This document shows, in pieces, positions 26,447 to 35,984 of a stretch of 64,000 nt of DNA. The position numbers were made by a program, and so were the translations under genes. Within the stretch, counting starts at the first letter, position 1; each line of letters begins with the position of its first letter. The notes beneath the pieces are model-generated. The model was not told the DNA's origin. It saw only the letters and a program-made list of their open reading frames with translations, and did no database searches. The stretch is taken from NCBI RefSeq assembly GCF_001976065.1, contig NZ_MNAH01000016.1, positions 4,135 through 68,134 on the forward strand, written 5' to 3'. The stretch comes from Pseudomonas putida. Lineage in GTDB: Bacteria > Pseudomonadota > Gammaproteobacteria > Pseudomonadales > Pseudomonadaceae.

Positions 26447-27118
26447 TCATTCGGTGGTCACCGATTGCCAGTCCGAGGCTTCGATGAAACCGAGTATGCG
26501 TGGCGCTTGCAGCGCTTGGGCGTTAACAAAGAGCGAGGCACCGTAGCCGAGGGTCGAAGCCGGCAGCTTGAGATCCTTTTGCAGTTGCGCCATGCATTCG
26601 CTGTGGGTCACCAGGATCAGGTTGCGCCCGGCGACTTTGTGCGCCAGGGCATCGCGCAACATCGTGCCCTTGCAGTTGATCAGCCAGTCGTCGCCAGCGT
26701 CGACCCTGTTGAACATGTACCCGCTGGTCTGCGCGGTACGCACCATCGGACTGTTGTAGATGTCGGCCTTCCCCAGCCCAAGCTGCTCGAACTGCGCACC
26801 GACGGCCACCGCAACGCTGCGCGAGCGATCGGTAATGCCATCGTCGCCGCTCAGGCAGGGGGCGCGGGAGTGATCGCATCGCTCGACATGGCGCACCAAC
26901 ACGATCATGTCGCCCTTGGCCCAGCCCGCCAACAGCGCCCTCGCGCCCTCCACGTTGCCATGGGCCAGGTCCGGCACGGCGGCAGGCCGTAGCAGCAATA
27001 CCGTCAAGGGCAGCGCCAGCAGCGCCGAGGACAGCACCACGAGCGCATTGCGATGACGGGCAAAACGGCTCAGGTCGATCGAGCGGTTTATTCCGAACAG
27101 ACTCAGTCTCAGTTCCAC
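26447..27118 (-). CDS. Histidine phosphatase family protein (Ais/PmrG-like)
   Basis: 223 residues. An N-terminal hydrophobic anchor (about 26-48) is followed by a periplasmic histidine-phosphatase domain: RHVERCD in place of the usual RHG core near residue 76, SPMVRTAQTSGY in the middle and VTHSECMAQL with the second histidine. Ais/PmrG proteins are thought to remove phosphate from LPS core heptose. That role is inferred here from the RHVERCD motif and from the PAP2 partner immediately downstream. It is the promoter-proximal gene of this two-gene unit. Confidence 0.8.
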   Translation of the reverse strand: MELRLSLFGINRSIDLSRFARHRNALVVLSSALLALPLTVLLLRPAAVPDLAHGNVEGARALLAGWAKGDMIVLVRHVERCDHSRAPCLSGDDGITDRSRSVAVAVGAQFEQLGLGKADIYNSPMVRTAQTSGYMFNRVDAGDDWLINCKGTMLRDALAHKVAGRNLILVTHSECMAQLQKDLKLPASTLGYGASLFVNAQALQAPRILGFIEASDWQSVTTE

Positions 27119-27370
27119 ATCAAGCCGCCTCGCAGCCCGTCATTAGGTGCCGTGAGGGTAAGGAGGTGGGCGTTGGCTACCAGTGAAACCAATGTGAAAA
27201 AAAGCTTAAGCCCGTGGCAAAAGCTTGTTACAGCATCCGTCCGACAAAATCCTTTCAGCTCTCGCGATTGCGGCCGATACAGACCTGCTACCCACCTTGC
27301 TGGCGCCTAAGAACAACAATCTTCCAGCCAACCGACGATCAAGAAACACCACGTTCCTGGAGGAATTTTG

Positions 27371-29290
27371 ATGAATAGCTGGTTCGGCAACATCAGCGTG
27401 AACCTGAAACTGGGCTTGGGCTTCGGCCTGGTCCTGGCCCTGACCTGCATCCTCGCCCTGACCGGCTGGACCAGCCTGGGCAGCCTGATTGACCGCAGCA
27501 ACTGGATGAGCGACATCACCCAGCTCAACGCCGGCCTGACCAAGCTGCGCGTGGTGCGCCTGCAGTACATGCTGACCAACGGTGACGAAGCCACCGCGCA
27601 GAACGTGCAGACCACCCTGCAGGCTTTTTCCGACCAGCAGCAAGCGCTGCTGGCGAAGTTCAAGAGCCCGGAAAACCTCAAGCTGCTCAAAGAGCAAGGC
27701 ACTGTCATAGACGCCTACAAGACGTCCCTGGCGAAGATGCGTGGTGCCTACCGCACGGGCAACAGCGCGCGTGACGCCATGGGGGCCAACGCCGAAACGG
27801 CCAACACGCTGATCGACGATCTGAACAGCCGCGTGCAACAACTGCCGCCGAGCGATCAGCGTTTCGAACAGTTCCAGGCCATCACCGCGGCCAAGCAAGC
27901 GTTCTTGCTGGCCCGCTACGAAGTGCGTGGCTACACCGCGACCACCAATGCCGAGACCGAGCAAAAAGCCGTGGCCCAACTGGACGCCGCGATTGCCAGC
28001 CTGAAACAGCTCAATGTGCATCTCACCGACGTCCAGCCCGAGGCCCTGCGCCAACTGGAAACCGCGCTGGGCAACTACCGCAGCGCCTTGCAGGCTTACA
28101 AAGCTGCGAACAGCGAGGCCGTGCAGGCGCGCAAGGAAATGACTGACCAGGGCGCGGCCATCGTCAGCCTGAGCGAGCAGCTGTATCAGATCCAGCTCGA
28201 CCGTCGTGACGCAGAAAGCGCCCAGGCGCGTACCCTGCAACTGATCAGCACCCTGCTGGCCTTGTTGGTGGGCATTATTGCCGCCGTCGTCATCACCCGG
28301 CAGATCACCGGTCCGCTGCGCGAAACCCTGGCCGTGGTCGATCGCATCGCCAGCGGCGACCTGTCCCAGGACGTCCGGGTGACGCGCCGCGACGAGCTGG
28401 GTGTCTTGCAACAAGGCATTGCCCGCATGGGCGTGACCCTGCGCGACCTGATCAGTGGTATCCGCGACGGCGTTACCCAGATCGCCAGCGCGGCCGAAGA
28501 GCTGTCGGCCGTGACCGAGCAGACCAGCGCCGGGGTCAACAGCCAGAAAGTCGAGACCGACCAGGTCGCCACCGCCATGCACGAGATGACCGCCACTGTG
28601 CAGGAGGTCGCGCGCAATGCCGAGCAAGCCTCCCAGGCCGCCGCCGCGGCGGATGGTGAAGCACGCGAAGGGGACAAAGTGGTCGGCGAGGCCATCACCC
28701 AGATCGAACGCCTGGCCAGCGAGGTGGCACGTTCCACTGAAGCCATGGGCCTGTTGCAACAGGAAAGCGACAAGATCGGCAGCGTCATGGACGTGATCAA
28801 GGCCGTGGCCGAACAGACCAACCTGCTGGCGCTCAACGCGGCCATCGAAGCGGCACGCGCCGGTGAAGCCGGACGCGGTTTTGCCGTGGTGGCCGACGAA
28901 GTGCGGGGCCTGGCCCAACGCACGCAGAAATCCACCGAGGAAATCGAAGGCCTGGTGGCCGCCCTGCAGAACGGCACCCAGCAAGTGGCGACCGTGATGA
29001 ACAACAGCCGCACCCTGACCGACAGCAGCGTGGCCCTGACCCGCAAGGCCGGCGCCTCACTGGAGAACATCACCCGCACGGTGTCCAACATCCAGTCGAT
29101 GAACCAGCAGATTGCGGCAGCCGCCGAGCAGCAAAGCGCGGTAGCCGAAGAGATCAGCCGCAGCATCGTCAACGTGCGCGACGTCTCGGAACAGACCGCC
29201 GCGGCCAGCGATGAGACGGCGGCGTCCAGTGTCGAGCTGGCGCGGCTGGGGAATCAGTTGCAGATGATGGTCAGCCACTTCCGCGTCTGA
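27371..29290 (+). CDS. Methyl-accepting chemotaxis protein with HBM sensor domain (McpS-like)
   Basis: 639 residues: TM1 (about 13-35), a long helical periplasmic region of about 250 residues, TM2 (about 291-312), HAMP, then the cytoplasmic signalling domain with the hairpin tip EQTNLLALNAAIEAARAGE. The N-terminus and periplasmic region closely resemble the helical bimodular (HBM) receptors McpS/McpQ of Pseudomonas putida, which bind TCA-cycle acids. Ligand specificity here is not known. GGAGGA upstream fixes the ATG at 27371. It is monocistronic, with the divergent phosphatase operon to its left. Confidence 0.93.
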   Translation: MNSWFGNISVNLKLGLGFGLVLALTCILALTGWTSLGSLIDRSNWMSDITQLNAGLTKLRVVRLQYMLTNGDEATAQNVQTTLQAFSDQQQALLAKFKSPENLKLLKEQGTVIDAYKTSLAKMRGAYRTGNSARDAMGANAETANTLIDDLNSRVQQLPPSDQRFEQFQAITAAKQAFLLARYEVRGYTATTNAETEQKAVAQLDAAIASLKQLNVHLTDVQPEALRQLETALGNYRSALQAYKAANSEAVQARKEMTDQGAAIVSLSEQLYQIQLDRRDAESAQARTLQLISTLLALLVGIIAAVVITRQITGPLRETLAVVDRIASGDLSQDVRVTRRDELGVLQQGIARMGVTLRDLISGIRDGVTQIASAAEELSAVTEQTSAGVNSQKVETDQVATAMHEMTATVQEVARNAEQASQAAAAADGEAREGDKVVGEAITQIERLASEVARSTEAMGLLQQESDKIGSVMDVIKAVAEQTNLLALNAAIEAARAGEAGRGFAVVADEVRGLAQRTQKSTEEIEGLVAALQNGTQQVATVMNNSRTLTDSSVALTRKAGASLENITRTVSNIQSMNQQIAAAAEQQSAVAEEISRSIVNVRDVSEQTAAASDETAASSVELARLGNQLQMMVSHFRV

Positions 29291-29426
29291 CGCTCACTGC
29301 GCGGTGAATGACAGATCCCTTCGCGAGCAGGTAGATTCAAGTGCCTCCCATATCCATCAAAACGATCGAGTAATACTGGCACGAAGCGGTTAACGATCCT
29401 GCGCGCTTGGCTGCGATCTTTTAGCC

Positions 29427-30884
29427 GTGCTGGAACCCTTCGCGCAAATCTCCTTCCCGCGCCAGGAACCGCCCTTCCCTGCGCCCGTTCGCCTGACCGT
29501 CCTGGTAACTCAATACCCCGTTGACCCACACGCCATCGATGCCTTCGGCCGCTCGCTGCGGATCATTGAAGTCCGCGACATCGCGAATGGTCGCCGGGTC
29601 GAACAGCACCAGGTCGGCCCAGTGGCCTTCACGGATCTCGCCCCTTTGGTTCAAGCCGAATCGCGCCGCCGACAGGCCGGTCATCTTGTGCACGGCGGTG
29701 TGCAGTGGGAACAGTCCTACATCACGGCTGAAATGTCCGAGCACCCGCGGGAAGGCGCCCCACAGGCGTGGATGGGGAAACGGATCTTCTGGCAGGCCGT
29801 CGGAGCCGACCATCGACAGCGGGTGCGCGAGAATCCGTCGCACATCTGTTTCGTCCATCCCGTAATACACCGCTCCGGCCGGTTGCAACTGACGGGCGGC
29901 ATCGAGCAACGACAGGTTCCACTCGGCAGCGATGTCCATCAGGTCGCGCCCGCCCATCTGCGGGTGTGGCGTTGACCAGGTGATGGTAATGCGGTGGGCA
30001 TCGGTGACTTGCTTGAGGTCCAGCGTCGAGGAGCTGGCGGCATAGGGATAACAATCGCAGCCCACCGGGTGGGTTTTCGCCGCCTGTTCAAGGGACGCCA
30101 GCAGTTGCGGGCTGCGCCCCCAGTTACCGGCCCCGGCACATTTGAGGTGGGAAATGATCACCGGGGATTTCGCATGGCGGCCGATCTGGAACGCCTCGTC
30201 CATGGCCTCCAGCACCGGCTCGAATTCGCTGCGCAAATGGGTGGTGTAGACCGCTCCGAACGCGGTCAGCTCTTCGGTCAGTTGCATCACTTCATCGGTG
30301 GAGGCCGAGAACGCGCTGGCGTACGCAAGACCAGTGGACAAGCCCAGGGCGCCGGCTTCGAGACTGTCACGCAGTTGCGCGCGCATCGCGGCAATTTCGC
30401 CCGGCGTGGCGGTGCGGAACAGGTCGTCGAGGTGGTTGCTACGCAACGCGGTGTGGCCCACCAATGCGGCGACGTTCAGCGTGGTGTTCGCCGCCTCGAC
30501 CGCCGCGCGGTAATCGCTGAACTTCGGGTAAACGAACGCCGCCGCGCTGCCGAGCAGGTTCATCGGGTCCGGCGGATCGCCGCGCAGGCTCACCGGCGAC
30601 GCACTGATCCCGCAATTGCCGACGATCACCGTGGTCACACCCTGGCTGAGCTTGGGCAGCATCTGCGGCTGACGGATCACCACCGTGTCGTCGTGGGTGT
30701 GCACATCGATGAAGCCGGGCGCCAGGACGCGGCCGGCGGCATCGATTTCTTCGCGAGCCTGGGCATCCTGCAAGTTGCCGATGCGCTCGATGCGGCCATT
30801 GCGGATCGCCACGTCGGCCGGGTAGCCAGGGCTGTTGCTGCCGTCGATGACCAGGGCATTGCGAATCAGCGTGTCGTACATCAT
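29427..30884 (-). CDS. N-acyl-D-amino-acid deacylase (D-aminoacylase)
   Basis: 485 residues of the amidohydrolase superfamily, N-acyl-D-amino-acid deacylase subgroup. The metal-binding HTHDD lies at residues 62-66 after GFIDV. TTVIVGNCGIS, HLRSE, ISHLKCAG and GSDGLPEDPFPHPR are the expected subgroup stretches. It hydrolyses N-acyl-D-amino acids to D-amino acids in the cytoplasm. The ATG at 30884 has GGGAG seven bases upstream; the second Met (30881) is less well spaced. It starts one base after the rpiR-type regulator's stop and is probably cotranscribed with it and the GntP transporter. A truncated REP (29318-29330) lies just downstream. Confidence 0.9.
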
Positions 30885-30885
30885 G

Positions 30886-31746
30886 TCAGTCTCCCAGCGG
30901 CAGGTGATCGTCGCCGCCGCGGTAATCGTCCAGGGCGAGTTTGATCCGCCGCAGGCGCTCTTGATTGTCTTGAGGATTGGCCAGTGCCAGCTCGGTGGCA
31001 AGCACATCGATGGCGAGCAACATGCCGTAGCGCGCCGCGGTCGGTTTGTAGATGAACGAGGTCTCGGCGCTTTGCAGCGGCAACACGATGTCGGCCAATT
31101 GCGCGAGCGGCGAATCGGCTCGGGTAATGGCCAGGATGGGCGCCCCGTAGTTGCGGGCCAGTTCCACGGTTTCCAGCAGCTCGGGGGTGATGCCCGTCAG
31201 TGAACAAACGATCACTACCTGATCGACGCTGAGACTGGCCGCCGTGATCCGCATCATCACCGCGTCGTGACAGACCGCGATCGGGTAGCCCAGGCGCACC
31301 AGGCGCACTTGCAACTCATCGCTGCACAAGGTCGAGCAGCCGCCCATGCCGAAAGCGTGGATCATCCGCGCCCTGCCCAGCAGTTTCACCGCATCGGCGA
31401 ATCGCGATTCGTCGAAGGCCGACAGGTGCTGGCGCAGGGTCGACTCAATGTCGCCGACAATCTGCCCGTAGAACGCCGACTGCTCCGGCGTGCCTGCCGG
31501 GTCGAGAAAACGGCTGCCGACGCCGCTGGCCTGGGCCAATTGCAAACGCAGGTCGCGCAAATCCTTGCAGCCGACCGTACGGGCGAAACGCGAGAGCGTG
31601 GCGGTGCTGACTTCTGCGCGCAGCGCCAGCTCATCGAGGCTGGCGGAAGCGGCGAACCCCACATCGTCGAGCATCAGGCGCGCGATGCGCCCTTCGCCGG
31701 CGCTGAAGGAATCCTGGCGGGCGCGGATCTGGTAGAGGATGTCCAT
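30886..31746 (-). CDS. RpiR/MurR-family transcriptional regulator
   Basis: 286 residues: an N-terminal helix-turn-helix of RpiR type (about residues 25-75; STATLSRFARTVGCKDLRDL) and a C-terminal SIS sugar-phosphate-binding domain (about 125-260; MIHAFGMGGC, VIVCSLTG). It lies between the GntP transporter and the D-aminoacylase on one strand and likely controls that unit. Regulators of this family next to D-aminoacylases respond to amino-sugar or acylated amino acid derivatives; the effector here is unknown. Confidence 0.88.
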   Translation of the reverse strand: MDILYQIRARQDSFSAGEGRIARLMLDDVGFAASASLDELALRAEVSTATLSRFARTVGCKDLRDLRLQLAQASGVGSRFLDPAGTPEQSAFYGQIVGDIESTLRQHLSAFDESRFADAVKLLGRARMIHAFGMGGCSTLCSDELQVRLVRLGYPIAVCHDAVMMRITAASLSVDQVVIVCSLTGITPELLETVELARNYGAPILAITRADSPLAQLADIVLPLQSAETSFIYKPTAARYGMLLAIDVLATELALANPQDNQERLRRIKLALDDYRGGDDHLPLGD

Positions 31747-31761
31747 GGCAGGCGGCTCCGG

Positions 31762-33111
31762 CTAAATCAGGTAGGAAAGGCCCACGGTCAGGCCGAAGGC
31801 GACGAGCGAGATCAGGGTCTCCAGCACCGTCCAGGTCTTGAAGGTCTGGGTTACCGTCATATTGAAGTATTCCTTGATCAGCCAGAAGCCGCCGTCGTTG
31901 ACGTGGGAAAAAATCACCGAGCCTGCCCCCGTCGCCAGCACCAGCAACTCCGGATGCGGATAACCCATGGCGACGGCGACGGGCGCGACCACGCCCGAGG
32001 CGGTGGTCATGGCCACGGTGGCGGAACCGGTTGCGATGCGCATCAATGCGGCGAACAACCAGCCCATCAGCAACGGCGACAGGTGAAATTCGTGGGCCAG
32101 GCCGACGATCTGGTCGGTGACACCGGCGTCCACGAGGATCCGGTTGAGGCCGCCGCCGGCGCCCACCAGCAAAGTGATGCTGGCGGTGGGCGCCAGGCAT
32201 TCGTTGGTGAACTTGAGGATGGACTCGCGATTGAAACCCTGGGCCAGGCCGAGGGTCCAGAAGCTCAGCAAGGTCGCCAGCAGCAGCGCGATGACCGAGT
32301 TGCCGATGAACAACAGGAACTGGTTGAGGCCGCTGCCCGGGGCGGAAATCAGGTTGGCCCAGCCGCCGATCAGCATCAGCACAACCGGCAACAGGATGGT
32401 CGCCATGGTCAGGCCGAAACTCGGCAGGCTGTCGCGCGGTTCGCGTTCGAGGAACTGCCGCTCCAGCGGGTTTTCCGCCGGCAGCTGGATACGCGGCACG
32501 ATGAATTTGGCGTACAGGGGACCGGCGATGATCGCGGTCGGAATGCCGATCGCAATCGCATAGAGCAAGGTCTGCCCCACCGACGCCTGGTACACCTGCA
32601 CCGCCAGCATCGCCGCCGGGTGCGGCGGTACCAGCGCATGCACCACCGAAAGACCGGCCACCATCGGCAGGCCGACCATCAGGATCGACACGCCGACCCG
32701 CCGCGCCACGGTGAACGCAATCGGCACCAGCAACACGAAACCGACCTCGAAGAACAACGGCAGCCCCACCAGGAAGGCGATGCAGACCATCGCCCAATGC
32801 GCGTTCCTTTCGCCGAAGCGGTCGATCAAGGTGCGGGCTACCTGCTCGGCGCCACCGGACTCGGCCATCATCTTGCCGAGCATGGTGCCCAGCGCCACCA
32901 CCAGCGCGATATGCCCAAGAGTCTTGCCGACACCCGCCTCATAGGCCCCGACCACGCCGGACGGCGGCATGCCCGCCACCAACGCCAGGCCGATGGAAAT
33001 CAGCGTGATGACAATGAACGGATTGAGCCGATAACGGGCGATCAGCACGATCAGCGCGATGATGGCGACAGCGGCATACACCAGCAGCCAATAGCCGAAG
33101 GACGGGGTCAT
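31762..33111 (-). CDS. GntP-family H+ symporter
   Basis: About 449 residues with 12 or so hydrophobic segments, of the gluconate:H+ symporter (GntP) family: GLPLFFEVGFVLLVPI, VPPHPA and NDGGFWLIKEYF are diagnostic. GAGGAG six bases before the ATG at 33111 sets the start; the upstream in-frame Met at 33183 is not supported. Gluconate is the family's classic substrate. In this context (RpiR regulator, D-aminoacylase) it may instead import an N-acyl-amino acid or related acid, which is inference. It is the first gene of the unit. Confidence 0.88.
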   Translation of the reverse strand: MTPSFGYWLLVYAAVAIIALIVLIARYRLNPFIVITLISIGLALVAGMPPSGVVGAYEAGVGKTLGHIALVVALGTMLGKMMAESGGAEQVARTLIDRFGERNAHWAMVCIAFLVGLPLFFEVGFVLLVPIAFTVARRVGVSILMVGLPMVAGLSVVHALVPPHPAAMLAVQVYQASVGQTLLYAIAIGIPTAIIAGPLYAKFIVPRIQLPAENPLERQFLEREPRDSLPSFGLTMATILLPVVLMLIGGWANLISAPGSGLNQFLLFIGNSVIALLLATLLSFWTLGLAQGFNRESILKFTNECLAPTASITLLVGAGGGLNRILVDAGVTDQIVGLAHEFHLSPLLMGWLFAALMRIATGSATVAMTTASGVVAPVAVAMGYPHPELLVLATGAGSVIFSHVNDGGFWLIKEYFNMTVTQTFKTWTVLETLISLVAFGLTVGLSYLI

Positions 33112-33293
33112 GCGGTACTCCTCGAGAGGGTCACGTCGAAAGTTTTGTGAAACTCTTAAAACATTTCGAGGCGCGATTTTCAAACGAGGTGAAAGTAATT
33201 TTCGTGCAGAGGTAAGGGATGTCGCTAAGGGATATGTCGTGTCGCGATTAATGAAAATCAGGCAGGTAGATTTTCATTACCTCACCGAGCACT

Positions 33294-33324
33294 GATCGTT
33301 CCCACGCTCTGCGTGGGAACGATC
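33294..33324. repeat. Perfect 14-bp palindromic hairpin (Pseudomonas intergenic repeat)
   Basis: GATCGTTCCCACGC and GCGTGGGAACGATC flank a TCT loop. I recognise this palindrome as a common intergenic repeat in fluorescent pseudomonads. It follows the SulP gene's stop and could serve as a transcript end. Confidence 0.8.
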
Positions 33325-33343
33325 ACGATCAGGCAGGCGGATC

Positions 33344-34789
33344 TCAGTCGTGTTGCACCCGGGCGCGCTTGAGCAGTTTCTTGCAGCGCTCGGACAGGCC
33401 CAGCACCCGCAGGTGTTTGCCGGCCTTGCTGTAACGCTCGCGCAGGGTGTCCAGCGCGGCAATAGCCGAGTAGTCGACGAAGCTCAGGTGATGACAATCG
33501 AGGGTCACATGCGCCGGGTCGTTGGCCGGGTCGAATTGGTTGAGGAAAGGGGTCGTCGAGGCGAAGAACAGCGTGCCGTGCACGCGGTAAAGCTTGCTGC
33601 CGTCGGTTTCCAGATGACTGTCGGCGTACAGCTGCCGAGCCTGCTGCCAGGCGAAATTGAGCGCCGCGATGATGATGCCGCACAATACCGCCATGGCCAG
33701 GTCGGTGAACACCGTGATCACCGTCACCGCGATAATCACCAGTACATCATTCAACGGCACCTTGTTCAGCACCCGCAGCGAAGCCCAGGCGAAAGTCTGC
33801 TGCGAGACCACGAACATCACCCCCACCAACGCCGCCAACGGAATACGTTCGATCAACGGCGACAGGAACAGGATGAACAGCAGGATCGACACCCCGGCCA
33901 CCACACCGGACAGCCGCCCGCGCCCCCCGGAGCTCAGGTTGATCACCGTCTGGCCGATCATTGCGCAACCGCCCATGCCACCAAACATACCGGACACCAC
34001 GTTGGCCGCGCCCAGCGCCACGCACTCGCGATCGGGGTAACCGCGGCTCTCGGTGAATTCGTCGGTGAGGTTGAGGGTCAACAGGGTTTCCAGCAGGCCG
34101 ACCATCGCCATCAAGAACGCGTAGGGCGCAATGATGCCTAGGGTTTCCAGGTTCCAGGGAATGTCTGGCAAGTCAAATGTCGGCAAGCCGCCAGCGATGT
34201 GTGCCATGTCGCCCAAGGTCCGGGTTGGCAGGCCGAGGAAGTGCACAGCCAACCCCACTCCCAAGATCGCCACCAACGCCGGCGGTATCGCGCGGGTCAG
34301 ACGCGGCAGCACATAGACAACCGCCATCGTCACCGCCACCAACCCGATCATGTAGTACAACGGCGTACCGCTCAGCCAGGTCTCACCACTCTTGAAGTGC
34401 TCAAGCTGCGCCAGGGCAATGACGATTGCCAGGCCGTTGACGAACCCCAGCATCACCGGGTGCGGCACCATGCGCACCAGCTTGCCCAGGCGCAGCAGGC
34501 CGAACGCCGCCATGATCAACCCGCCCAGCAGCACCGTCGCCAGCAGGTACTGCACACCGTGCTGCACCACCAGCGCGACGATCACCACCGCCATCGACCC
34601 GGCTGCACCTGACACCATGCCCGGCCGGCCACCGAACAGCGCGGTCAGGGTGCAAATGATGAACGCACCATACAGCCCCATCAGCGGATTGAGATGAGCC
34701 ACCAGCGCGAAGGCAATGCATTCGGGTAACAGGGCGAAAGACGTCGTGAGCCCGGCCAGGGCATCGGCGCGTAGATGTTTTGGTTTCAT
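33344..34789 (-). CDS. SulP-family inorganic anion transporter with STAS domain
   Basis: About 481 residues: an N-terminal SulP membrane domain (LRADALAGLTTSFALLPECIAF, ending near residue 375) and a short C-terminal STAS domain (about 385-475; LDCHHLSFVDYSAIAALDTL). SulP carriers move sulfate, bicarbonate or other anions; the substrate is not evident. The chosen start (MKPKHLRADA, 34789) matches the family; four extra residues are possible (34801). No strong RBS is seen at either. It is not in an obvious operon. Confidence 0.87.
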   Translation of the reverse strand: MKPKHLRADALAGLTTSFALLPECIAFALVAHLNPLMGLYGAFIICTLTALFGGRPGMVSGAAGSMAVVIVALVVQHGVQYLLATVLLGGLIMAAFGLLRLGKLVRMVPHPVMLGFVNGLAIVIALAQLEHFKSGETWLSGTPLYYMIGLVAVTMAVVYVLPRLTRAIPPALVAILGVGLAVHFLGLPTRTLGDMAHIAGGLPTFDLPDIPWNLETLGIIAPYAFLMAMVGLLETLLTLNLTDEFTESRGYPDRECVALGAANVVSGMFGGMGGCAMIGQTVINLSSGGRGRLSGVVAGVSILLFILFLSPLIERIPLAALVGVMFVVSQQTFAWASLRVLNKVPLNDVLVIIAVTVITVFTDLAMAVLCGIIIAALNFAWQQARQLYADSHLETDGSKLYRVHGTLFFASTTPFLNQFDPANDPAHVTLDCHHLSFVDYSAIAALDTLRERYSKAGKHLRVLGLSERCKKLLKRARVQHD

Positions 34790-34878
34790 GGGGGACCGCA
34801 TGCAGGGAGTAGCAAGAATGAGTGTGCGGATGTTACGGAATCGAGGGCATTGCGGCCAGTTTAAGCGACTTCAGAAAT

Positions 34879-34965
34879 GCCTTCGCGAGCAGGCTCGCTC
34901 CCACAGTTGACCGCATTGTCCAGACGGACGCGGTCTAATGTGGGAGCGGGCTTGCTCGCGAAGGC
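34879..34965. repeat. REPIN (two inverted REP palindromes)
   Basis: GCCTTCGCGAGCAGGCTCGC (from 34879) and the inverted GGGCTTGCTCGCGAAGGC (to 34965) enclose about 33 bp. The left copy has two substitutions relative to the right. It lies between the epimerase and SulP genes. Confidence 0.88.
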
Positions 34966-34987
34966 AGCAACTCGGTCTAAAGCGAAC

Positions 34988-35881
34988 TCACACCATCTCG
35001 TGACGAATCCACTCCAATACCGACGTACGCTTCGGCACCCAGCCCAATATCTCCCGCGCACGCGTGCCGCGCACCCGGCTGTTGGAGCCCAGGCCATAGT
35101 TGGCCATTTCATAGCCCCACTCGGCTTCGGCATCCTTCAAAGGCCAGTCTTGCGGCTTGCCCAGGTTCAACGCCTCGGCCATCGCCGTGGTCATGTCGAT
35201 GAACGACGCTTCGCCGCTTTCGACGAAGTAGAACGTGCCTGGGACGTTTTTGCTCAGCGCCAGCAGGTACAGGGCCACCACGTCTTCGATGTGCACGTTG
35301 GACCAGATGTTCTGCCCGGTGCCGACATGCCGGACCACACCGCTTTTGCGTGCCTGCTTCAGCAAGCGCGGCAGCTGCACGCTGTCGCGATTGACGCCCA
35401 GGCTGTGGCCATAGATCAGCGTGTTGCAGATGACGGCCGAGTTCACGCCATCCTTGGCCGCGGCGAGAATGAGAGTGTCGATGGCCACGCGTGCAGCCTT
35501 GTCCACGGTGGGTTCCGGCAGGTTGTCTTCACGGTAGATAACGTCGCTGGACTTGCCGCCCGAGGCATCGCCGACGATGCTCGAACCGCTGGTGTGCAGG
35601 AACACCTTGTTGGTGCCGCGCAGGGCATCGAGCAAGGCTTCGACAGCGCCGCGATGGTCGCTGCTGGCGGCGTTGATCACGGCGTCGGCCGCTTTGGCCT
35701 GTTCGGCTAACAGTGCGCTGTCATCCAGCGTGCCGATTACGGGTGTGATGCCCAGTGCTTTCAGTTCATCCGCCTGTTCGGCATTGCGCACCAGGCCGGT
35801 AACCTTGTGACCGGCCTTGATCAGGCCAGTGGCGATGGAGCCGCCGATAAAACCGGCAGCACCGGTAACGAATACGTTCAT
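34988..35881 (-). CDS. NAD(P)-dependent epimerase/dehydratase (extended SDR-like)
   Basis: 297 residues with an N-terminal Rossmann motif VTGAAGFIGG (residues 5-14) and a C-terminal substrate region of extended SDR/atypical type. The typical YxxxK is replaced around IYGHSLGVNR, so the exact activity is unclear. The start at 35881 (MNVFVTGA) was chosen over the longer frame because the Rossmann strand begins there. The LysR gene upstream on the same strand (stop at 35985, about 100 bp away) could be its regulator, but there is no firm link. Confidence 0.8.
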   Translation of the reverse strand: MNVFVTGAAGFIGGSIATGLIKAGHKVTGLVRNAEQADELKALGITPVIGTLDDSALLAEQAKAADAVINAASSDHRGAVEALLDALRGTNKVFLHTSGSSIVGDASGGKSSDVIYREDNLPEPTVDKAARVAIDTLILAAAKDGVNSAVICNTLIYGHSLGVNRDSVQLPRLLKQARKSGVVRHVGTGQNIWSNVHIEDVVALYLLALSKNVPGTFYFVESGEASFIDMTTAMAEALNLGKPQDWPLKDAEAEWGYEMANYGLGSNSRVRGTRAREILGWVPKRTSVLEWIRHEMV

Positions 35882-35984
35882 GGAGAAACTCCCTGCGTTG
35901 ATAAGTGATGCAACGAGTATCAAGCAGCGATCACTGGCGAAAAATCCCCGCTGACCCAATTCACTCTTGCGCAGGAATCACGAA

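Noticed and set aside
27206..28984. 592-residue open frame opposite the chemoreceptor
   Set aside because: High-GC shadow of a highly conserved MCP gene; Gly/His/Gln-rich with no domain pattern.
31267..33150. 627-residue open frame opposite the GntP and RpiR genes
   Set aside because: Arg/His/Gln-rich antisense frame; the minus-strand genes carry clear family motifs.
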